This document shows, in pieces, positions 22,283 to 29,787 of a stretch of 43,041 nt of DNA. The notes beneath the pieces were generated by a model. The model had not been told where the DNA came from, made no database searches, and saw nothing but the letters and a program-made list of their open reading frames with translations. The translations under genes were made by a program, and so were the position numbers. Numbering within the stretch: the first letter of the stretch is position 1; the number at the start of each line of letters is the position of its first letter. The DNA lies in contig JBBQRO010000017.1 of assembly GCA_038214685.1 (NCBI GenBank), positions 1 to 43,041 on the forward strand, given 5' to 3'. Source of the DNA: CADCTB01 sp038214685. Lineage in GTDB: Bacteria > Actinomycetota > Acidimicrobiia > Acidimicrobiales > AC-14.

Positions 22283-22711
22283 ATGGCCGACCGCACGGCG
22301 AGTGCCGCATGGCAGGGAGATCTGTTCGGGGGCAGTGGCACCGTGTCCGCGGTGACCAGCGGGCTGTTCAGCGAGGCCGGGGTGACCTGGGCGGCGCGCA
22401 CGGAGGAGCCGGGCGGCAAGACCAGCCCCGAGGAGCTCATCGCCGCCGCCCACGCCGCCTGCTTCTGCATGGCCCTGTCCAACGAGCTCAGCACCCGTGG
22501 CCATCCGCCCACCCGGCTGGAGGTGCAGGCCACCTGCACGTTCCAGCCCGGCAAGGGCATCACCACCATGGCCCTCGATGTGAGCGCCGAGGTACCCGGC
22601 GTCGACGAGGCCGGGTTCCGGGAGGGTCTGGACGCGGCGGTGGAGTCCTGCCCGGTGTCCAACGCCCTGCGGGGCAACGTCGACATCCAGGTCGACGGCA
22701 CGCTCGGCTGA
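22283..22711 (+). CDS. OsmC-family thiol peroxidase, 142 aa
   Basis: OsmC/Ohr proteins reduce organic hydroperoxides using two cysteines. Cys60 (AAHAACFCMALS) and Cys122 (ESCPVSNAL) match the peroxidatic and resolving positions, and the SPEELIAAAHAACF segment marks the OsmC branch rather than Ohr. A strong GAGGAGG lies just before the ATG. The last codons overlap the following DUF971 frame as CTGA. Confidence 0.92.
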   Translation: MADRTASAAWQGDLFGGSGTVSAVTSGLFSEAGVTWAARTEEPGGKTSPEELIAAAHAACFCMALSNELSTRGHPPTRLEVQATCTFQPGKGITTMALDVSAEVPGVDEAGFREGLDAAVESCPVSNALRGNVDIQVDGTLG

Positions 22712-23025
22712 CCCTGAACCCGCATCAGCCCCTGAAGGTCGACGTCGAGCGCGAGCGGGGCGTCACCATCACGTGGGAGGACGGCCACGTCAGCCGGTTC
22801 GGCCTCGAGGAGCTGCGGGTCAACTGTCTGTGCGCCGAGTGCCGGGGCCGGCGCGACCAGGGGCTGGAGGCGTGGCCCAAGGAGGGCGCCCCGCCGGTGC
22901 TGCGCATCGAGTCGGCCCGGGAGGTCGGCAACTGGGGCCTGAACTTCACCTGGAACGACGGCCACAGCACCGGCATCTACACCTGGGAGGTCCTCAGGAG
23001 CTGGGACGACGAGCGCTCCTCCTAG
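22708..23025 (+). CDS. DUF971 protein (GBBH-like N-terminal domain), 105 aa, start uncertain
   Basis: The product matches DUF971: ITWEDGHVSRFGLEELRVNCLCAECRG, then LRIESAREVGNWGLNFTWNDGHSTGIYTWEVLRSW. The cysteines in CLCAEC are conserved in many members, some of which sit near iron-sulfur or Mrp genes. No ATG, GTG or TTG in frame lies near the domain start. The best candidates are CTG codons at 22708, overlapping the OsmC stop as CTGA, or at 22714. I give the coupled CTG as the start with low certainty; the coding region itself is clear. Confidence 0.75.
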   Translation: MTLNPHQPLKVDVERERGVTITWEDGHVSRFGLEELRVNCLCAECRGRRDQGLEAWPKEGAPPVLRIESAREVGNWGLNFTWNDGHSTGIYTWEVLRSWDDERSS

Positions 23026-23033
23026 GGTGGCGC

Positions 23034-23867
23034 ATGGCTGATCGACCGACCGGGCACGACGTACCGACCGACACCGAGGGCGGGGAGGCGGGCGGCGACC
23101 GGGCGCCCGGGCCTCCGCCGCCGGAGCCGTCGCATGCCGAGCGGTGCCGGACCCTGGTGGCCTCGGCGAGTCGGGGCGCGCTGAGCACCATCGCCGCCGA
23201 CCCGGTCGGCTATCCCTACGGCTCGGTGGCCACCTACGGGCTGGACGACGAGGGGAACCCGCTGTTCTTCGTGAGCCTCATGGCCGAACACACCCAGAAC
23301 GCCATCCGCGACCCGAGGGCCAGCCTGCTGGTCACCGAACCGGTTCCCGACGGCGCCGACCCCCTGGCCAGCGGGCGGGCCACGCTCATGGGCCCCCTGT
23401 CGCCGGTGGACGACACCGACCGGCCGGCGGCCCAGCACCGGTACCTGGCCGCCAACCCCACCGCCGAGTACTACATCGGCTTCGGCGACTTCGCCTTCTA
23501 CCGCCTCGACGTGGCCAGCATCCGCTACGTCGGCGGCTACGGGCGCATGAGCTGGGTCGACGCCGGCGCCTACGCCACGGCTGAGCCGGACCCGCTCGCC
23601 GAGGCTGCGGCCGGCATCATCGCCCACATGAACGCCGACCACGCCGAGGCCCAGGTCCTGTTCTGCCGCCACCTGGCCGGCCGCCCCGAGACCACCGCAG
23701 CCACCATGTCGGCCGTCGACCGCTATGGCTTCGAGATGGTGGCCGTATCGCCGGCGGGGCGGGCCGCCGTCCGCCTCGGCTTCCCCGAGCCGTGCGCCAC
23801 CGGCGACGAGGTCCGGCGGGCCATGGTGGCCATGGTGGCTGAGGCCCGCCGCCTGGCGAACCGGTGA
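23034..23867 (+). CDS. HugZ-like heme-utilisation/FMN-binding split-barrel protein with DUF2470, 277 aa
   Basis: An N-terminal pyridoxamine-5'-phosphate-oxidase-like split barrel (LVASASRGALSTI...YPYGSVATYGLDDEGNPLFFVSLMAEHTQNA) is followed by a DUF2470 domain with the signature IIAHMNADHAEAQVLFC near residue 195. This order is found in HugZ and related proteins that bind heme or flavin. A role in heme handling would suit the nearby ccm genes but is inference. The first 30 residues are rich in Gly, Pro and Asp and look disordered. TAGGGTGG just before the ATG could serve as -10 or ribosome site. The stop codon lies within the palindromic element R1. Confidence 0.88.
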   Translation: MADRPTGHDVPTDTEGGEAGGDRAPGPPPPEPSHAERCRTLVASASRGALSTIAADPVGYPYGSVATYGLDDEGNPLFFVSLMAEHTQNAIRDPRASLLVTEPVPDGADPLASGRATLMGPLSPVDDTDRPAAQHRYLAANPTAEYYIGFGDFAFYRLDVASIRYVGGYGRMSWVDAGAYATAEPDPLAEAAAGIIAHMNADHAEAQVLFCRHLAGRPETTAATMSAVDRYGFEMVAVSPAGRAAVRLGFPEPCATGDEVRRAMVAMVAEARRLANR

Positions 23868-23906
23868 CACCTGGTGCGACATACGACACCACGTGTCACC
23901 AGTTCG
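23857..23906. repeat. Palindromic element R1 (50 bp), between convergent genes
   Basis: Arms CGAACCGGTGACAC and GTGTCACCAGTTCG (14 bp, one mismatch) flank a 22-bp centre. The same element occurs inverted at 42623-42672, with identical length and a similar centre (TGGTGCGAYATACGAC). Here it spans the HugZ-like stop codon and ends 4 bp before the desulfurase stop, so it may end both transcripts. Confidence 0.85.
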
Positions 23907-23910
23907 TCGG

Positions 23911-25020
23911 TTAGGAACGCAGGGATCGCAGGCGGCCGACCACACCCGGGAACGCGGCGCAGAAGGCGGTGACGTCGTCGTCGGTGGTCGACCAGCCCAC
24001 CGACACCCGCAGCGACCGCTCGGCTTCCACGCCCATGGCGGCCAGGACGGGCGAGGGCTCGAGCGACTCCGACGAGCACGCGCTGCCCGAGTGGGCGGCG
24101 ATGCCGGCCTGGTCGAGGCCGAGGAGCACGGCTTCCGCCTCCACGCCGGCGACGCCCAGGCACGCGATGTGAGGAGCACGACGGTGGACGTCGCCGTAGG
24201 TCACCACACCGTCGACCGCGGTTGCCGAGGCGATCAGGGTTTCGGTCTGGGCCCAGGCCCGGGCCGACTCTGCGCCGAGGGTCGATGCCAGGGTGCCCGC
24301 CGCCGCGCCGAACCCCACGATGCCGGCCACGTTCTCCATGCCGGCCCGGCGCGACCGCTCCTGCTCCCCGCCGACCAGCAGGGGCCGCAGGCGCAGGCCC
24401 CGGCGTACCAGCAGCGCCCCGACGCCCTGAGGGCCACCCAGCTTGTGGGCGCTCACCGTCAGCAGGTCGGCGCCGAGGGCGGCGAAATCCACCGGAAGGT
24501 GCCCGCCGGCGACGACCGCGTCGACGTGGACCAGCACGCCCTTCTCGCTGCATCCGGCCACCACCTCGGCCACCGGCTGCAGCGAGCCGACCTCGTGGTT
24601 GGCCCACTGGATGTGAACGAGGGCCGTCTCGCCCGGTCGGACGGCTGAGAGGACGGCATCGGCATCGACCCGGCCCAGCTCGTCGACGCCGACCTCGGTG
24701 ACCACCCCAAACGCCGCCGATGCCTCGCGCACCGCCGAGTGCTCGACCGCCGGCACCACCACGTGGCCGCCCCGCTCGGTGGCGCCCCACACCGCGGCCA
24801 CGATGGCCTCGGTGGCCCCGCCGGTGAAGACCACCTCACGGGGCCGGGCACCGAGGAGGGAGGCCACCTGCTCCCGGGCCTGCTCGACCGCCCCGCGCGA
24901 CATTCGGCCGTCGGTGTGGACCCGGCCAGGGTCGGCGGCGAAGGAGAGCCACGGCAGCATGGCCTCCACCACCTCAGGTCGGGCCGGCGAGGTGGAGGCG
25001 TGGTCGAGGTAGTGGCGCAA
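23911..25020 (-). CDS. iscS: Cysteine desulfurase, IscS/NifS family, 369 aa
   Basis: This PLP enzyme takes sulfur from cysteine for iron-sulfur clusters and thio-modification. The PLP lysine is Lys193 in SAHKLGGPQG and the catalytic Cys is Cys315 in HSGSACSSES, on an IscS-type mobile loop. The opening YLDHASTSPARPEV and the GGATEAI block are conserved. The start is a TTG at 25020, 8 nt after the stop of the SufR-like gene and without its own ribosome site, so translation is probably coupled. A CTG at 25032 overlapping that stop is an alternative. With the regulator and Mrp it forms an Fe-S module. Confidence 0.93.
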   Translation of the reverse strand: MRHYLDHASTSPARPEVVEAMLPWLSFAADPGRVHTDGRMSRGAVEQAREQVASLLGARPREVVFTGGATEAIVAAVWGATERGGHVVVPAVEHSAVREASAAFGVVTEVGVDELGRVDADAVLSAVRPGETALVHIQWANHEVGSLQPVAEVVAGCSEKGVLVHVDAVVAGGHLPVDFAALGADLLTVSAHKLGGPQGVGALLVRRGLRLRPLLVGGEQERSRRAGMENVAGIVGFGAAAGTLASTLGAESARAWAQTETLIASATAVDGVVTYGDVHRRAPHIACLGVAGVEAEAVLLGLDQAGIAAHSGSACSSESLEPSPVLAAMGVEAERSLRVSVGWSTTDDDVTAFCAAFPGVVGRLRSLRS

Positions 25021-25028
25021 CCGGTCGG

Positions 25029-25739
25029 TCAGACCAGGGTGACGCAGATGTCGTCGCCCCGGGGGCGGGAGGCCGACGTCTCCGGCACGGTGTCGCCGTA
25101 GAGGGTCTCCAGCATGCCCTTGACGATGCCCCGGTCGACGGCGCAGATCACCGGGTGCTGCACCGCCGCCCCCCCGAAGGGGCACTGCTCGGAGATGATG
25201 GCCAGCCCATCGCCCCGGGACTCGGTGTGGGAGGCGAAGCCGTGGGCGGTCAGCGCGTCGGCCACCGCGTGGAGGGCGGCCTGCAGTGAGCGGTGCCCCT
25301 CGCCGGGGGCCATCGACGCGGCCAGCGACCGCCCGTAGTCCTCGCCCACCGACTCGGCCATGGCCTCGGCGGCATCGATGGGCACGAGGGCCAGCATGCG
25401 GCCGAGCAGGGCGATCAGCAGGTCGTCACGGCGCACCGGGAACTCCAGGGCCAGGGCCTTCTCGGTGACCTGGTACCGCTTCGAGGGGCGACCGGCGCCC
25501 GGCTTGGCCAGGCGGCCGACCTGGACCTGCAGGTACCCGCCGGCGGCCAGCTTGTCGAGGTGGTGGCGGGCGACGTTGGGGTGCAGGCCGAAGCGCTTGG
25601 CCACTTCGGAGGTGGTGACCCCGGCCTCGGCGGCGTGGGCGAACAGGTAGATGTCGCGTCGGGTGGCGTCGCCGAACGCCGAGGTGGCGGCGGTGACGCC
25701 GGCGCTGAACGCCTCCGCCGAGAGGGGCACCTGCTCCAT
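25029..25739 (-). CDS. sufR: SufR-like winged-helix regulator with C-terminal cysteines, 236 aa
   Basis: A winged-helix DNA-binding domain at about 20-95 (GVTTSEVAKRFGLHPNVARHHLDKLAAGGYL, wing GRPSKRYQVTEKA) is joined to a ligand domain containing Cys186 (EQCPFG), Cys199 (VICAVDRG) and Cys232 (DICVTLV). The C-X12-C spacing matches SufR, an iron-sulfur protein that represses Suf genes when clusters are sufficient. Position first in an operon with a cysteine desulfurase and divergent from mrp supports the call. TAGAAT sits 6 nt before the ATG, so the mRNA is probably leaderless. Confidence 0.87.
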   Translation of the reverse strand: MEQVPLSAEAFSAGVTAATSAFGDATRRDIYLFAHAAEAGVTTSEVAKRFGLHPNVARHHLDKLAAGGYLQVQVGRLAKPGAGRPSKRYQVTEKALALEFPVRRDDLLIALLGRMLALVPIDAAEAMAESVGEDYGRSLAASMAPGEGHRSLQAALHAVADALTAHGFASHTESRGDGLAIISEQCPFGGAAVQHPVICAVDRGIVKGMLETLYGDTVPETSASRPRGDDICVTLV

Positions 25740-25774
25740 ACCGGTATTCTACCTATGTCCATAGGAGAAATTGC
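25740..25774. promoter_or_regulatory. Divergent promoter and operator between the sufR-like gene and mrp
   Basis: Overlapping -10 boxes lie at 25745-25751: TATTCT rightward for mrp and TAGAAT leftward for the regulator. The perfect palindrome CCTATGTCCATAGG (25752-25765) directly abuts them and contains part of the mrp ribosome site AGGAG. A single bound regulator could block both promoters. Confidence 0.7.
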
Positions 25775-26929
<1,155 letters not shown>

Positions 26930-26931
26930 TC

Positions 26932-26947
26932 GCCCCGGCGCCGGGGC
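26932..26947. terminator. Palindromic hairpin between convergent mrp and fic
   Basis: GCCCCGGCGCCGGGGC is a perfect 16-bp palindrome 2 bp after the mrp stop. It is a likely intrinsic stop for mrp without a T-tract. Confidence 0.5.
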
Positions 26948-27022
26948 TCACCACCACCAATCGCATTCGGGCCGTGAGCTCTCTGGCCGCCAACACCTGC
27001 ACCTGACCGGGTCGAGATCCGG

Positions 27023-28177
27023 CTACTCGAGCTCGGCGGCCACCCGAAGGCCCAGGATGGAGACCACCCGGTCGAGCCACGAATCGAGGTCGGCGTCGGG
27101 AACGGCCTCGAGCCGTAGCCCGGCCTCGACCGCGGTAAGGAGCACGGGGCCGTCGCCCGCCTCCGGGTGTGCCTCCACGGTGATCACCTCCTCGACGGGC
27201 GGAAGCTCGATCCGGATGACGACGGCCTCGCCTGACAGCGTTTGCGCTGCCGCCAGGTCGGCCCGCCTGTCGGGCCGGCGGCGGTAGCGGTCGAGCGCCT
27301 GCCCCACGGAGGGGACCAGCTGGCGCCGCACCGCGTCGCCGGCCGCTTCGTGCGACCGCCAGCGGTCCATGGCCGGCCCTTCACGTGGGACTGAGATCAG
27401 AAGGTCGACGAGGGCCACGCCTGCTCGCTGTATCAGGTCGACCTGCTCCGTCGGGCTGCCGGACAGGCGCTGGGCGAACGGCACAAGTGGGATCGATGCG
27501 GCGCGGATGAGACATCCGGAGGCCAGGGCGCGTGCCACGCGCCCGTTCCCGTCAGCGAACGGCTGGACGTGGAGCAGCGCGTGGTGCAGGTAGGCGGCCC
27601 GGGCCACAGGGTGGAGCTCGGAGAAGGCCGGACTGCGTACCCGCTCGACCAGCGCGGCCATCTCGCCGGGGACCTGGGCCATCGGGGCGGTGGCGTGCCA
27701 GTGTCCCGCCCCGCCGAGGATGTGGTTGGGGTGGTGCTTGTAGTCGCCGGCGGCCAGCACATGGTCCTGGACCCGGTCGTCGACCCGCACCCGGTGGGTG
27801 AGCTGGGGCCGGCACGCCTCCTCGTGGATCCGGCGGATCGCCTCCTCGGAGACGCCGGCGTCTCGGGCCAGTCGCAGCGCACCGACGTTGGCTCGCACGT
27901 GGGCCCGGGCCGCCTCGTCGATCGAGCTGAGGGCGACCTCGCCCCGGAGAAGCTGGAGAGCCGCGTCGCCGCCGTGCATCCCGTCGAGCGCACCCGACCG
28001 GTAGGCGGCGGCGAGGAGCGCTCCCCGCCCGACCATGGCGCTCCAGGCCGGGTCGTCGGTGCTCGCCTTCCGAAGCCGCTCGACGGCCTCGTCCCACGGT
28101 CCCTCGTCGACCGGAGCCGCAGCCCAGGGTGCGAGCGGGCCAAGCGGCCGGTAGAGCGGGTCGGCCTCGTCGGACAT
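27023..28177 (-). CDS. Fic-domain protein with altered catalytic His, 384 aa
   Basis: Fic enzymes transfer AMP or other nucleotides to protein hydroxyls with the motif HPFx[D/E]GNGRxxR. Here the motif reads HVQPFADGNGRVAR at about 203-216: Gln205 stands where the catalytic His should be and a His lies two residues earlier. The rest of the loop is intact. A class II-like inhibitory motif SGALDG is present at 61-66, with Asp for the usual Glu. An N-terminal Fic-N region and a helical C-terminal part of about 150 residues complete the protein. The ATG at 28177 has GGAGGCGG upstream; an ATG at 28222 lies inside a palindromic element and is less likely. Confidence 0.88.
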   Translation of the reverse strand: MSDEADPLYRPLGPLAPWAAAPVDEGPWDEAVERLRKASTDDPAWSAMVGRGALLAAAYRSGALDGMHGGDAALQLLRGEVALSSIDEAARAHVRANVGALRLARDAGVSEEAIRRIHEEACRPQLTHRVRVDDRVQDHVLAAGDYKHHPNHILGGAGHWHATAPMAQVPGEMAALVERVRSPAFSELHPVARAAYLHHALLHVQPFADGNGRVARALASGCLIRAASIPLVPFAQRLSGSPTEQVDLIQRAGVALVDLLISVPREGPAMDRWRSHEAAGDAVRRQLVPSVGQALDRYRRRPDRRADLAAAQTLSGEAVVIRIELPPVEEVITVEAHPEAGDGPVLLTAVEAGLRLEAVPDADLDSWLDRVVSILGLRVAAELE

Positions 28178-28215
28178 GGCCGCCTCCGGCCCGTGCGCGT
28201 GGTCCACCGGCCCAT

Positions 28216-28274
28216 TGTGCATTCCGCGTCGTGATCCCGGCCGGAAACGCCGATTTCACGACGCAGAATGCACA
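28216..28274. repeat. Inverted repeat R3, 19-bp arms around a 21-bp centre
   Basis: TGTGCATTCCGCGTCGTGA (28216-28234) and TCACGACGCAGAATGCACA (28256-28274) match at 18 of 19 positions as an inverted repeat. The centre contains CCGG-N3-CGCCGA. It lies between the divergent fic and molybdopterin oxidoreductase genes, upstream of both starts, so it is not a simple terminator. Confidence 0.8.
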
Positions 28275-28337
28275 CGATCTGCAAACTGGGTCAGGCGCTC
28301 ATCGGGGGTCGCGGGACGGTAGCGGCCCGAACCGTCG

Positions 28338-28343
28338 TAGCCT
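28338..28343 (+). promoter_or_regulatory. -10 hexamer TAGCCT of the molybdopterin oxidoreductase gene
   Basis: TAGCCT is 8 nt before the GTG at 28352, the same hexamer and spacing as before the sortase gene. No ribosome site is visible. Confidence 0.45.
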
Positions 28344-28351
28344 GGGATGCC

Positions 28352-29053
28352 GTGGAGGGCAAACCTGTCGGCCGGCGCGTCGTACTCGGCATGATGGGGA
28401 CCGGCCTGGCCGGAGTGCTGTTCGGGTCGAAGGCCGCCGACCTGCTCGGGCGGGTGGTGGCGCCGATCGCCGCCCGGGACGGCACCGGGTTCCTGTCGCT
28501 GTTCCCGGTCGGGCGCTTCCGCATCTACACCGTAACCGGCCGGCTCCACAGTCGCTCCGACGCCGACTACCGCCTGCAGGTCAACGGCTTCGTCGACGCG
28601 CCAGTCACCGTCACCTTCGACGAGCTGCGGGCCATGCCCGCCACCCGCTTGACCAAGGACTTCCAGTGCGTCACCGGATGGCGGGTACACGACGTCAAGT
28701 GGGTCGGTGTTCGCCTGGCCGACCTGCTCGACAAGGCGGGGGTCAAGGAGGGAGCCCGGGGCGTGCGATTCCTGTCCTTCGACGGGGTCTACACCGAAAC
28801 CCTCACCATGGACCAGGCTCGGCGCGACGACGTCATCGTTGCCTACGAGCTCGAGGGCAAGCCGGTGTCGGCCGCCCACGGCGGGCCGGCCCGGCTCTAC
28901 GTGGCCCCGATGTACGGCTACAAGTCGATCAAGTGGCTGGAGACCATCGAGGTCTCCGAAACAATGCCCCCGCCGGGCTACTGGGAAGTGCGGGGCTACG
29001 ACACCGACGCGTGGATCGGCGCATCCAACGGCCGTGAAGACCGCCCGGCCTAG
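28352..29053 (+). CDS. Molybdopterin-dependent oxidoreductase (sulfite oxidase/YedY fold), 233 aa
   Basis: The protein has the sulfite-oxidase molybdopterin domain, with the Mo-ligand Cys106 in TKDFQCVTGW and the conserved blocks VNGFVDAPVTVTFDEL, GVRLADLLDKAGV, DGVYTETLTMDQA and GGPARLYVAPMYGYKSIKWLE. An N-terminal GRRVVLGMMGTGLAGVLFG resembles a Tat signal or anchor, placing the domain outside the membrane. The dimerisation domain of true sulfite oxidases is absent, as in YedY-type enzymes. The next gene encodes a cytochrome b561-like protein that could be its electron partner. The GTG at 28352 is favoured over the ATG at 28268. Confidence 0.88.
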   Translation: MEGKPVGRRVVLGMMGTGLAGVLFGSKAADLLGRVVAPIAARDGTGFLSLFPVGRFRIYTVTGRLHSRSDADYRLQVNGFVDAPVTVTFDELRAMPATRLTKDFQCVTGWRVHDVKWVGVRLADLLDKAGVKEGARGVRFLSFDGVYTETLTMDQARRDDVIVAYELEGKPVSAAHGGPARLYVAPMYGYKSIKWLETIEVSETMPPPGYWEVRGYDTDAWIGASNGREDRPA

Positions 29054-29105
29054 TCACGGCCGGCGGGCGTGACCATCCGATCTAGTCACGGCCGGCAGCC
29101 GTGAC
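29050..29105 (+). repeat. Tandem duplication with mini-ORF and start-codon hairpin before the cytochrome b561 gene
   Basis: CTAGTCACGGCCGGC occurs at 29050-29064 and 29082-29096, a 32-bp period. The first copy carries a GTG (29069) opening an 11-codon frame whose TGA stop overlaps the real GTG start at 29101 (GTGA). The second copy forms a hairpin GTCACGGC-N5-GCCGTGAC (29085-29105) that contains the real start codon. Confidence 0.6.
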
Positions 29106-29778
29106 GACCGCCCGACCACCGGTACCAGCGCGGGCGCGCCTCGAGCGCTTCGACGGCGCCGAGCAAGCCCTCCACTGGGTGAACGCCGGCCTGTTCGCCG
29201 TCCTGATCGCCACTGCGGCCGTCCTGTACATCGGGCCGCTGACCGCCCTCGTCGGCCGGCGGGAGCTGGTGCGGTACCTGCACGTCGTCACCGGGCTGGC
29301 CCTACCGTTCCCTCTCCTCGTCGCCCGGCTGGGACCCTGGCGGCGGGCGTTCGTGGCCGACGTGCGGGCCCTGGCCCGGTTCGACGACGACGATCGCAGG
29401 TGGCTCCGCTCTTTTGGCCGGTCGAAGCAGGTGCGCATGGGCAAGTTCCACCCCGGCCAGAAGCTGAACGCCGCCTTCACCCTGGGCGCCATCGTGGTCA
29501 TGCTGGTGACCGGGTCGATCATGCACTGGTTCAAGTACTTCCCGATCGACTGGCGGACGGGGGCCACCTTCGTCCACGACTGGCTGGCCATCGTCCTGAC
29601 CATCGTGATCCTCGGCCACGTGAAGATGGCCATGTCCGATGCCGACGCCCGGCGGGGCATGAACGAGGGCTGGGTGCCCACCATCTGGGCCCGCCGGCAC
29701 CGGCCGAAGTGGTACGAGGAGAAGACCGGCCGCGCTGCCCAGTCGGGGCGAGACGGCCCCCCCGCAGAGAACGGCTAG
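29101..29778 (+). CDS. Cytochrome b561-type membrane heme protein (FDH gamma/YedZ-like role), 225 aa
   Basis: Four membrane helices carry histidines at positions typical of two b hemes: His25 (ALHWVNAG), His61 (YLHVVTG), and further His in SIMHWFKYF, FVHDWLA and LGHVKMA. The pattern fits cytochrome b561/formate dehydrogenase gamma subunits, which pass electrons between quinone and an exported molybdoenzyme. It directly follows the molybdopterin oxidoreductase, so the two probably work together. The GTG start lies in a hairpin and after a duplicated segment, described separately. Confidence 0.85.
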   Translation: MTTARPPVPARARLERFDGAEQALHWVNAGLFAVLIATAAVLYIGPLTALVGRRELVRYLHVVTGLALPFPLLVARLGPWRRAFVADVRALARFDDDDRRWLRSFGRSKQVRMGKFHPGQKLNAAFTLGAIVVMLVTGSIMHWFKYFPIDWRTGATFVHDWLAIVLTIVILGHVKMAMSDADARRGMNEGWVPTIWARRHRPKWYEEKTGRAAQSGRDGPPAENG

Positions 29779-29787
29779 ACAGGACAC

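Noticed and set aside
28178..28222. Upstream ATG start for the fic gene at 28222
   Set aside because: The ATG lies in the left arm of the inverted repeat R3 and has no ribosome site, while 28177 has GGAGGCGG.
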